NCBI GenBank assembly: GCA_013399015.1
Contig: VWZX01009107.1
Span: forward strand, 1 to 64,000
Origin: Galbula dea
Lineage: Eukaryota > Chordata > Aves > Piciformes > Galbulidae
Length of the DNA stretch: 64,000 nt
Direction: 5' to 3'
This document shows positions 61,501-64,000 of the stretch, one piece after another (within the stretch, counting starts at the first letter, position 1; the number at the start of each line of letters is the position of its first letter). The position numbers and the translations under genes are program-made. The notes under the pieces were generated by a model. That model did no database searches. It was not told the origin of the DNA and worked only from the letters and a program-made list of their open reading frames with translations.

Positions 61501-63398
61501 CCATAATCAGATCATTAATCACAGAATGTTAGGAGCTGGAAGGGACCTTGAAGAATCATCTGGTCCAACTGCTAATCATGCCTCTCTTCCTCTTAATTAG
61601 AGTTGAAAAGCATCACAGAAAAAATTTACTGTAAGTCTGATCAAACCTATTAAGGGAGAGAAATATAAGAACTTATAAGCTAAAGGAGGGGAAATTTAGA
61701 TTAGAGATTAAGAGGAATTTCTTTACCAGGAGGGTGGTGAGGCACTGGAACAGGTTGCCCAGAGAGGTTGTGGATGCCCCATCCCTGGCAGTGTTTAAGG
61801 CCAGGCTGGATGTGGCCCTGGGCAACCTGGTCTAGTGACTGGCATTCCTGCCCATGGCAGGGGGGTTGGAACTAGATGATCTTTAAGGTCCCTTCCAACC
61901 TGGCCATTCTATGATTCTATAACTTATCCTATCTTTCCAGGTGTTCTACACAGGATACAGTTAACAGTGTCACTACCCAACAGTGTTTGTGCAGACTCCA
62001 ACAGCAGGTTTCCCTGTCATAGAGCTCCACAAATTCTCCAACTAGAGAAACTGCTTACTGTTAGAGAAAGTCATGCTAAGTTTTATTGTACTGAGCTACT
62101 CTTCTGCCTGAGGAAAATGCCTAGTACTGATTTCCCTACCCTTACACACACCGGCTCTTACCACAAGAAGTCACATACATGCCATGTATACAGCATACAG
62201 TAACGGTGCTTTTCTTCCCCATAAAGCTAGAAGAGGAAGTCACACTTGGAGTGAAGAACTGCAGTCAGCCTTGAAGCCTATTGAATCAGAATACAGAGAG
62301 AGTAATGCAGCAGCAAAACTCACTCTGTATGGCTTCAGGTTCTTGGTTCTCTGACCCTCAGTTCAGGTTTGGAACAGGATGGTTCAGACAGTCAAAGTTA
62401 GGCAGCCTACAGAGAACAGCAAGGATGCCCCTTCTCAAGGACTCATCACAATGGTCACAGCTACAAAATTAGGGAATGAAAACTGTATCATGAGGATTTA
62501 GATGCAGTTCGTGAAAGTGTTTATTTACATTATTAATTGACAGAGCTGAAGAAGACTAATTACAGAAACATCAAAAATCACTATGAATCCCTTTGCATAA
62601 GCCTGACTCACAGAAGCTTCAACAAAGAAGTATATACCATAAAACTACAGGTGAGAGAAAGCAAAAGCTTACAGCTGAAAACATGACCGATGTTTCTGAA
62701 AGACTGGCCATACTTTCAGCAACTGGGTACTTCACTAACAGCCTTACAAGCGTGAAATCCAAAACCTACAGCAACAGTCATGTACAAGTTTTAGCCAGAT
62801 AACAGTAAAATCGTTTTAAAGAAATAAAAAAAAATCGTTTGGAACAGCTAGATCTACAGACACCTCTCCATTCAGCCATGTGGTCTGTGACATCTCCAGG
62901 AGAAGCCTAACTTCCGAAGTTCCACAGAGAAGAAGAGATCGAATAAAATTAAACAGCCTCATCAGCCACCTGGGGCAACCCCGGCAAACGCAAGCCTCCG
63001 CCAAGCCTGCCACAGTTCCAGCTAACACCCAACCAAGCGGTGGCTGCCGCCACGGCCCCATGGAACGGGTCTGGTCTCCCGTCTCCGCTCGGCGGGCAGC
63101 ACTGCAGCGGAGGACCGGGACGGTAGCTCCGGCAGGCCGAGCGGGACCCCGCGCCCCCACGAAGCCCGCCAGGCAGAAGGGAGCGGCGTCACCTTCCCCG
63201 CCCCATGTAAACAAGCCGCCCGCTCCGCTCCCGGCACCGACCTTCCGAGGTGAGGCGGCAAAAGGGCTTCACCAGCTCGGCGAAACTCAAGTTGTTCTTG
63301 CGGGTAAGCCGCTCCGCCTCCTCGCTGCACAGGGCAGCCACCAAGGGCACAAACGAGTCCTGGATGAACTCCTGCACCGACTGCACACACTGGGCCAT
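22267..63398 (-). CDS. TRAPPC8: TRAPPC8, trafficking protein particle complex subunit 8 (complete, 29 coding exons)
   Basis: TRAPPC8 is the metazoan Trs85-type subunit specific to TRAPPIII. That complex promotes nucleotide exchange on Rab1 and works in ER-Golgi traffic and autophagosome formation. I assembled 29 exons by matching to the vertebrate protein and checking every AG/GT site and phase. The sum is 4290 nt, or 1429 residues plus stop, against about 1435 in human, with no frameshift or internal stop. The start MAQCVQSVQEFIQDSF has a good context (GAGATGG). The Trs85-homologous N-terminal half is followed by helical, solenoid-like sequence (about residues 400-700). The C-terminal half is a run of beta-rich, Ig/ASH-like segments by family knowledge. 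The end is NSMPALIIINNV. An extra in-frame exon-like block lies between exons 2 and 3. The gene is tandem with B4GALT6, as in human 18q12. Confidence 0.96.
22502..24970 (-). other. TRAPPC8: TRAPPC8 introns 27 and 28
   Basis: The two introns flank exon 28 (intron 28 at 22502-23431, intron 27 at 23522-24970). I see no repeat, RNA gene or extra exon in them. Confidence 0.7.
23432..23521 (-). CDS. TRAPPC8: TRAPPC8 coding exon 28 (residues 1322-1352)
   Basis: It encodes SLCLVPVTLLLSNCSQAVVD and VMIDLRHKTT. Acceptor CTCTTTGCAG; phase 2 donor ACAAG|GTAAGG. Confidence 0.95.
24971..25116 (-). CDS. TRAPPC8: TRAPPC8 coding exon 27 (residues 1274-1322)
   Basis: It encodes ELPEMVLLKFFRAESTPGPA, KPTPEQLSNLIKTSLHYPES and FNHPFNQK. 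Acceptor TTGTGTTTCAG; phase 2 end at AAAAG|GTTTGT. It lies after the longest intron (5.5 kb). Confidence 0.95.
25117..30636 (-). other. TRAPPC8: TRAPPC8 intron 26 (5.5 kb)
   Basis: This is the longest intron. It holds the CR1 fragment described separately at about 30030-30545. Otherwise it is unique sequence without a recognisable exon, RNA gene or further repeat. Confidence 0.75.
30030..30545 (+). mobile_element. CR1 LINE fragment (endonuclease region)
   Basis: Plus-strand translations give pieces of the CR1 ORF2 endonuclease: AITET(W)WDDS-like near 30045, then GYKLFRRDRQRRKGSGAASY, LIGDFN-like near 30350 in degraded form, and DNFLTQLVSEPSRGGALLDL at 30433-30492. The frame changes several times and stops are present, so it is inactive. 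It lies antisense to TRAPPC8 in intron 26. Confidence 0.88.
30637..30738 (-). CDS. TRAPPC8: TRAPPC8 coding exon 26 (residues 1240-1273)
   Basis: It encodes AYVVEDNKQLILEGQHHVAL and NTVGKEAFSFPQKQ. It is 102 nt, phase 0 at both ends. Acceptor TTCTGTAG; donor CAG|GTAATC. A CR1 fragment begins about 90 bases downstream in the intron. Confidence 0.95.
31282..31467 (-). CDS. TRAPPC8: TRAPPC8 coding exon 25 (residues 1178-1239)
   Basis: It encodes IISSASPCADFFFQSLSSEF, a variable Gln/Ala-rich middle, then VRLIQRCSEVDLNIVVLWK. It is 186 nt, phase 0 at both ends, with a T-run acceptor (TTTTTTGCAG) and GTATGT donor. Confidence 0.95.
32398..32421. repeat. (TA)n microsatellite
   Basis: About twelve uninterrupted AT/TA dinucleotides within TRAPPC8 intron 24. 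Confidence 0.95.
33185..33225 (-). CDS. TRAPPC8: TRAPPC8 coding exon 24 (residues 1164-1177), 41 nt
   Basis: A very short exon encoding ENYTFADIVFGNEQ, matching human KYTFADIIFGNEQ. Acceptor TTATCCCTTAG; donor CAG|GTAGGT. It is not a multiple of three, so skipping would shift the frame. Confidence 0.94.
33347..33415 (-). CDS. TRAPPC8: TRAPPC8 coding exon 23 (residues 1141-1164)
   Basis: It encodes DTKLASRESTKLCFKAVRCK and NSG. It is 69 nt, phase 1 at both ends, between TTTCTTTCAG and GGAG|GTAAGT. The segment following FKAVRCK is shorter than in human (where several extra residues sit), which explains part of the six-residue length difference. Confidence 0.93.
34235..34331 (-). CDS. TRAPPC8: TRAPPC8 coding exon 22 (residues 1109-1141)
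   Basis: It encodes SETGVKEFHIVQVSSSSKHW and KLQKSVNISEDK, ending phase 1 before GTGTGT. Acceptor TTCCTTAG. Confidence 0.95.
35613..35760 (-). CDS. TRAPPC8: TRAPPC8 coding exon 21 (residues 1059-1108)
   Basis: It encodes HRVLRHTAVICTSRSLHMRA, TVCRSNALEDEEGRGGNMLV and FVDVENINT. Acceptor CTTCCTAG; phase 0 donor GTAAGT. Confidence 0.96.
35857..36205 (-). mobile_element. CR1 LINE 3' end in TRAPPC8 intron 20
   Basis: The minus strand carries CR1 RT C-terminal motifs (LYNYLKGQCGEMGVGLFSRV, RRNGLKLHQKRFRLDIRN, SPSLEGFRK) and ends at the left in the tail complement CACAGAATCAATAAAGTTGG. It is 5'-truncated and in the same orientation as TRAPPC8. Confidence 0.9.
36572..37014 (-). CDS. TRAPPC8: TRAPPC8 coding exon 20 (residues 912-1059), the largest
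   Basis: At 443 nt this is the longest exon. It encodes VFFINFPTGLLCGEIRKAYV, EFVNVSKCPLTALKVVSKHP, FTFGGNTAVLTPLSPSASEN and PMWLRGPDEEGVHEINFLFY. This is the beta-rich adaptor-like domain and is very well conserved. Acceptor CATCCAG; phase 2 end at ATGTG|GTAAGT. Confidence 0.97.
37100..37432 (+). mobile_element. CR1 LINE 3' end in TRAPPC8 intron 19
   Basis: The plus strand shows a divergent CR1 3' segment: GATTCAGGCTGGACATTAGG, AACGGGCTTCCTAGAGAGGT, then GGTGCCTTCCAACTCAAATA and a TCTATTCTCT terminus. This tail differs from the ATTCTGTG type of the other copies, so it is a different CR1 subfamily. It is antisense to the host gene. Confidence 0.85.
37460..37645. repeat. 93-bp tandem duplication in TRAPPC8 intron 19
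   Basis: AATCCTAGTAAGGAAAACAC starts at 37460 and again at 37553, giving two adjacent copies of a 93-bp unit with only a few differences (for example AACAGT/AATAGT and TTTTCGTG/TTTTCCTG). It follows the CR1 terminus directly. Because 93 is a multiple of three it produces a 31-residue repeat in an open minus frame, but there is no sign that this is translated. Confidence 0.93.
37908..38065 (-). CDS. TRAPPC8: TRAPPC8 coding exon 19 (residues 859-911)
   Basis: It encodes GKFVSNGLSVRGRQDLEIQG, PRLNNTKEEKTSIRYGPDRR and LDPIITEEMPLLE. Acceptor TTGTTTCAG; phase 0 donor GTATGC. Confidence 0.96.
39112..39238 (-). CDS. TRAPPC8: TRAPPC8 coding exon 18 (residues 817-859)
   Basis: It encodes ARLKLFPHQTGELHILGVVY and NLGTVQGAVTVDGIDPSIG, ending phase 1 before GTAAGT. 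Acceptor ATCTCCACAG. Confidence 0.95.
39494..39785 (-). mobile_element. CR1 LINE 3' end in TRAPPC8 intron 17
   Basis: It starts at the left with the complement of a CR1 tail (CAGAATCATAGAATGGTTGA, then TTGGAAAGGACCTCTGG) and continues with degraded RT C-terminal sequence in minus orientation. Frames are broken. The right boundary is approximate. Confidence 0.82.
39898..39972 (-). CDS. TRAPPC8: TRAPPC8 coding exon 17 (residues 792-816)
   Basis: It encodes GMCDEDMIGAEAIAEFLIN and SEETKV. It is 75 nt, phase 0 at both ends. Acceptor CTTTTCAG; donor GTAAGT. The IGAE...EFLIN core matches human; the first six residues differ but length is kept. Confidence 0.93.
41031..41161 (-). CDS. TRAPPC8: TRAPPC8 coding exon 16 (residues 748-791)
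   Basis: It encodes EPITVEVSFRNPLKVPLLLT, DLSLLWKFQPKDF and ends KHDGETKEL, phase 0 before GTATGT. It is an Ig-like beta-sandwich strand pattern by family knowledge. Confidence 0.94.
41326..41520 (-). CDS. TRAPPC8: TRAPPC8 coding exon 15 (residues 683-748)
   Basis: It encodes GEKQAATHVSLDQEYDSESS, QQWKELEEQVVSVVNKG and YSDNSRFPLAVIE. It is 195 nt, phase 1 at both ends. Acceptor TTATGCTAG; donor GTAAAG. Upstream open sequence to 41761 is intronic. Confidence 0.95.
42174..42282 (-). CDS. TRAPPC8: TRAPPC8 coding exon 14 (residues 647-683)
   Basis: It encodes NVTQLSPDGPLPQLPLPYIN and SSATRVFFGHDRRPAE. Acceptor TTTGCTCCAG; phase 1 end before GTTAGA. The Pro-rich segment marks the passage from helical to beta-rich sequence. 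Confidence 0.95.
42706..42930 (-). CDS. TRAPPC8: TRAPPC8 coding exon 13 (residues 572-646)
   Basis: It encodes KKHALRCYCQAMQVYKGKGW, SLAEDHINFTIGRQSFTLRQ, LDNAVSAFRHILIND and FLREYLYVYK. This is a TPR-like helical stretch, 225 nt, phase 0 at both ends. Acceptor TTTCTTGCAG; donor AAG|GTAAAT. Confidence 0.96.
44440..44571 (-). CDS. TRAPPC8: TRAPPC8 coding exon 12 (residues 528-571)
   Basis: It encodes DSDLRSALLLEQAAHCFINM, KSPMVRKFAFHMILAGHRF and SKAGQ. It is 132 nt, phase 0 at both ends, with a consensus GTAAGT donor. Skipping it would keep the frame. Confidence 0.96.
45938..46043 (-). CDS. TRAPPC8: TRAPPC8 coding exon 11 (residues 492-527)
   Basis: It encodes NMVLAERCVLLSAEILKSQS and KYSEAAALLIRLTSE, a conserved solenoid helix pair. 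Acceptor TTTCCTTTAG; ends phase 0 at GAG|GTAAAA. Confidence 0.96.
46507..46607 (-). CDS. TRAPPC8: TRAPPC8 coding exon 10 (residues 459-492)
   Basis: It encodes EMAAVSAFLQPGAPRPYPAH and YMETAIQTYRDICK, nearly identical to the human segment. Acceptor TCTCTTGTAG; phase 2 donor GTATGT. Confidence 0.96.
47813..47828. repeat. (GA)8 microsatellite
   Basis: A short uninterrupted GA run in TRAPPC8 intron 9. Confidence 0.9.
47910..48060 (-). CDS. TRAPPC8: TRAPPC8 coding exon 9 (residues 408-458)
   Basis: It encodes YPPEAPELQIRKMADLCFLV, QHYELAYSCYHTAKKDFLN and DQAMLYAAGAL, the start of the helical repeat region. Acceptor TTTTTATAG; it ends phase 0 before GTTGGT, a non-consensus but GT donor. Confidence 0.94.
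48864..48979 (-). CDS. TRAPPC8: TRAPPC8 coding exon 8 (residues 370-408)
   Basis: The acceptor TGTTTGCAG is followed by TTGATATC. The exon encodes LISRKGLSRSLFSATKKWFS, GSKVPEKSINELKNTSGLL. It ends phase 2 before GTAAGT. The basic RKGLSRSLFSATKKWF motif is strongly conserved in Trs85/TRAPPC8 proteins. Confidence 0.96.
49405..49451 (+). repeat. G-rich tract with quadruplex-forming pattern
   Basis: The plus strand has G runs of 6, 2, 3, 3, 8 and 6 separated by short T/A/C spacers (49409-49451), including TTGGGTTGGG. Four or more runs of three G with short loops is the standard G-quadruplex pattern. It lies on the template strand of TRAPPC8 in intron 7 and is followed by a GTT-rich run. Confidence 0.8.
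49663..49910 (-). CDS. TRAPPC8: TRAPPC8 coding exon 7 (residues 287-369)
   Basis: A variable Ser/Thr-rich first half (DGLSNNFKTHPLQLD...) is followed by the highly conserved block GACLTLTDHDRIRQFIQEF and TFRGLLPHIEKTIRQLNDQ. It ends phase 0 at CAG|GTCAGT. Confidence 0.95.
51355..51442 (-). CDS. TRAPPC8: TRAPPC8 coding exon 6 (residues 258-286)
   Basis: It encodes DCYEDCPYTVISSKNTDHLL and SDGLGSEIK, a less conserved linker. The acceptor is TAGCAG, a NAGNAG. Using the first AG (start 51445) adds one Gln; the second gives the length used here. It ends phase 1 before GTATTT. Confidence 0.9.
52520..52673 (-). CDS. TRAPPC8: TRAPPC8 coding exon 5 (residues 206-257)
   Basis: It encodes ADSIYEEMKQRYGTQGCYLL and then INSRVSNRGTDEQIPDPWSQ, ending NTIQNQ at CAG|GTATTG, phase 0. 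It closely matches the family (human IYEEMKQKYGTQGCYLLKIN). Confidence 0.95.
53083..53257 (-). CDS. TRAPPC8: TRAPPC8 coding exon 4 (residues 148-206)
   Basis: The acceptor GGATTTAG is followed by GTATGCTTG. The exon encodes MLVVSSSEPEPVEQF, SQEQHRIQHSSEY and PKWFIPNTLKYYVLLHD. It ends phase 2 (CAAAG|GTAGGT). The PKWFIPNTLKYYVLLHD stretch is one of the most conserved parts of the N-terminal Trs85-like region. Confidence 0.96.
53868..53957 (-). CDS. TRAPPC8: TRAPPC8 coding exon 3 (residues 118-147)
   Basis: The exon encodes ATTPWFESYRECFLQSMPAS and DHEFLNHYVA, matching the canonical vertebrate protein. It is 90 nt, phase 1 at both ends. The acceptor is GTGTATTTCAG. The donor GCAT|GTATCC is weak (no G at -1 or +5), which leaves room for regulated inclusion. 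Confidence 0.94.
53958..56604 (-). other. TRAPPC8: TRAPPC8 intron between candidate exon 3a and exon 3
   Basis: This is 2.6 kb of unique AT-rich sequence. No transposon and no further exon-like copy was seen. It is long enough for both flanking exons to be spliced independently. Confidence 0.65.
56605..56679 (-). CDS. TRAPPC8: Candidate alternative TRAPPC8 exon (3a), duplicate-like
   Basis: This 75-nt block is open in the TRAPPC8 frame and bounded by CTCAG on one side and CAG|GTATTT on the other. A second acceptor 9 nt upstream (TTTCTATCAG, start 56688) has the better pyrimidine tract and would add three codons in frame. Both ends are phase 1, so it can be inserted between exons 2 and 3 or replace exon 3. 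It reads VKASVPWYSNWKETL..., resembling the start of exon 3 (ATTPWFESYREC) at A-x-x-P-W-aromatic...-K/R-E. I infer an old exon duplication. Expression is not shown, and it may already be annotated as an isoform in some species. Confidence 0.55.
56689..59167 (-). other. TRAPPC8: TRAPPC8 intron 2, upstream part
   Basis: Unique AT-rich sequence between exon 2 and candidate exon 3a. A CAA-type trinucleotide run is at about 58246-58262. Open frames near 57.2 and 57.9 kb have no recognisable similarity. Confidence 0.65.
59168..59362 (-). CDS. TRAPPC8: TRAPPC8 coding exon 2 (residues 53-117)
   Basis: The acceptor TTTTTTCTTAG is followed by TTCACATGAG. The exon encodes HMRDPNNQLHIIKNLKIAV through VITAGDYDLNIS, close to human TRAPPC8. 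It ends phase 1 before GTATGT. The phase-1 end is shared with exon 3 and with the extra exon-like block downstream. Confidence 0.95.
61518..61580 (-). mobile_element. CR1 LINE 3' tail fragment
   Basis: The complement of a CR1 tail (CACAGAATGTTAGGAGCTGG, AAGGGACCTTG, ATCATCTGGTCCAACT) runs leftwards. It is a very short copy facing away from the CR1 just to the right. Confidence 0.8.
61670..61923 (+). mobile_element. CR1 LINE 3' end in TRAPPC8 intron 1
   Basis: The plus strand carries the classic CR1 end: GAGGCACTGGAACAGGTTGC, CCCAGAGAGGTTGTGGATGC, TGGCAGTGTTTAAGGCCAGG, then GGTCCCTTCCAACCTGGCC and ATTCTATGATTCTATA at the terminus. It is well conserved and 5'-truncated. Confidence 0.92.
63242..63398 (-). 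CDS. TRAPPC8: TRAPPC8 coding exon 1 (residues 1-52)
   Basis: This exon starts at the ATG ending 63398 (purine at -3, G at +4). It encodes MAQCVQSVQEFIQDSF through FCRLTSE and ends phase 1 at GAAG before GTCGGT, a weak donor. The frame stays open upstream to another ATG at 63509, but conservation supports the MAQCV start. Confidence 0.95.
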
Positions 63399-63440
63399 CT
63401 CCGCCGCCGCTGCTGCTGCTGCCGCCCGGGGACCCGAACC

Positions 63441-63497
63441 GGCCCCACCACTCTTCTCCTCCCGGCCCCACCACTCTTCTCCTCCCGGCCCCACCGG
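63441..63497. repeat. 23-bp tandem repeat in the TRAPPC8 5'UTR
   Basis: GGCCCCACCACTCTTCTCCT-CCC is present at 63441 and 63464, with a partial third unit from 63487 (about 2.4 copies). Next to it (63400-63425) is a GCC/GCT trinucleotide run. Both lie just upstream of the TRAPPC8 start codon. Confidence 0.9.
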
Positions 63498-63719
63498 CTT
63501 CCCCCCCACCTCCTTCGGCCGGCCGCCGCTGCCTCCGAGGAGCTCCCACTCCAGCTAGCCTCTGCTGACACTGCTGTCACCAAGCACTCAACGCCTAACC
63601 AGCACCGCCATATTGTGCCTTAGCCGAGCCCCTCAGGTAGCGCCTGCTCCCGGCAGGCCCCTCGCTCGCTCATGTGATTGGCTGAGAGGGGCGGGGAGCG
63701 CACAGGCGGAAGAGGTCGA

Positions 63720-63974
63720 AGAGGAGGCGACGGTGGCCGTGTAGGACTGGGTTGGGTTTGTTGTTGTTTCCAGTCCCGATAGCGCGTTCTGAGGGGGCGG
63801 CCCTTGGTGGCTGAGGCGTTAGGCAGCTGTCCCCGGGGTTCGCCCTGGCGCTGGAAGTTGGTGGCGGCAGCGGCAGGCCGAGGGTTGGTGTTCGGTGTCC
63901 CGGCCGCGGCCCTCCCCCTGCCTGCGCGCATAATAGCTTCATGAAAGTCAGGCAAATAGAGGAAGGGTCGTCAG
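63720..63974 (+). other. Candidate first exon of a divergent transcript
   Basis: A consensus donor CAG|GTAAGG lies at 63974/63975 on the plus strand, in and beyond the CpG island upstream of TRAPPC8. An ATG at 63941 would give only 11 codons before the donor, which I cannot link to any protein, so the exon may be non-coding. The transcript start is unknown and the given left edge is a guess. It could be a promoter-associated lncRNA or the leader of the next gene. Confidence 0.35.
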
Positions 63975-64000
63975 GTAAGGAAGATCACGAGATTTAAGTG

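Larger units (their letters stand above)
59363..63241 (-). other. TRAPPC8: TRAPPC8 intron 1 (3.9 kb)
   Basis: It contains a GTTT/GGTT-rich run at about 60768-60832 and a pair of CR1 3' ends at 61.5-61.9 kb. The last few hundred bases next to exon 1 belong to the CpG island. A long plus-strand open frame at 62880-63623 is antisense read-through of this GC-rich area. Confidence 0.75.
63000..63950. promoter_or_regulatory. TRAPPC8: CpG-island promoter of TRAPPC8, probably bidirectional
   Basis: This GC- and CpG-rich block spans exon 1 and its upstream flank. Seen in it are an inverted CCAAT box (ATTGG, 63677-63681), a GC box (GGGGCGGGG, 63688-63696) and, on the minus strand, ATGGCGG (63611-63605), a YY1-like core of the kind often found just downstream of transcription starts. 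These suggest that TRAPPC8 starts near 63.6 kb. A plus-strand splice donor at 63975 points to transcription in the other direction too. Confidence 0.75.

Noticed and set aside
62880..63623. 247-codon plus-strand open frame
   Set aside because: It runs antisense through TRAPPC8 exon 1 and the CpG island; composition is typical of GC-rich shadow frames and no domain is visible.
1..64000. tRNA, rRNA, CRISPR or viral gene
   Set aside because: No cloverleaf, conserved rRNA segment, regularly spaced repeat array or viral coding region was recognised; recognisable mobile DNA is CR1 LINE.

Overview
This window is vertebrate nuclear DNA, most likely from a bird. It has widely spaced short exons with GT-AG introns, two CpG-island promoters, and several CR1 LINE fragments. 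Some of these end in the ATTCTRTG-type repeats and conserved 3' tails typical of sauropsid, mainly avian, CR1. The gene density also fits a compact avian genome: a 29-coding-exon gene occupies only about 41 kb. The species cannot be resolved, and a non-avian reptile is not strictly excluded. No CRISPR array, tRNA, rRNA or bacterial-type feature is visible.

Layout. At 1-1657 lies the start of intron 1 of B4GALT6 (minus strand). Its first coding exon is at 1658-1772, inside a CpG island at about 1500-2480; the rest of the gene lies off the left edge. A CR1 reverse-transcriptase fragment sits directly upstream (about 2590-3340). From about 3.4 to 21.5 kb the sequence is intergenic. It holds two further clear CR1 3' ends (7.2-7.8 kb and 19.96-20.16 kb) and a perfect 431-bp duplication flanking a single N at 13751, almost certainly an assembly join error. 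From about 21.5 to 63.6 kb lies the complete TRAPPC8 gene on the minus strand. I resolved 29 coding exons whose splice phases all agree. They give 1429 codons plus stop, close to the roughly 1435 residues of the human protein. The TRAPPC8 promoter is a second CpG island (about 63.0-63.95 kb). On its far side a plus-strand splice donor at 63974/63975 suggests a divergent transcript leaving the right edge.

Function. B4GALT6 is a Golgi galactosyltransferase that makes lactosylceramide. TRAPPC8 is the metazoan Trs85 counterpart, a TRAPPIII-specific subunit acting in Rab1 activation, ER-Golgi traffic and autophagy. Both concern the early secretory pathway, but nothing suggests co-regulation: they lie in tandem on the same strand with about 19 kb between them.

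The most interesting observation is an extra exon-like block at 56605-56679 (or 56688), between TRAPPC8 exons 2 and 3. It is open in frame, has splice sites of phase 1 on both sides, and encodes a peptide resembling the start of canonical exon 3. It looks like an old exon duplication that could be spliced in, or swapped for exon 3, without breaking the frame.
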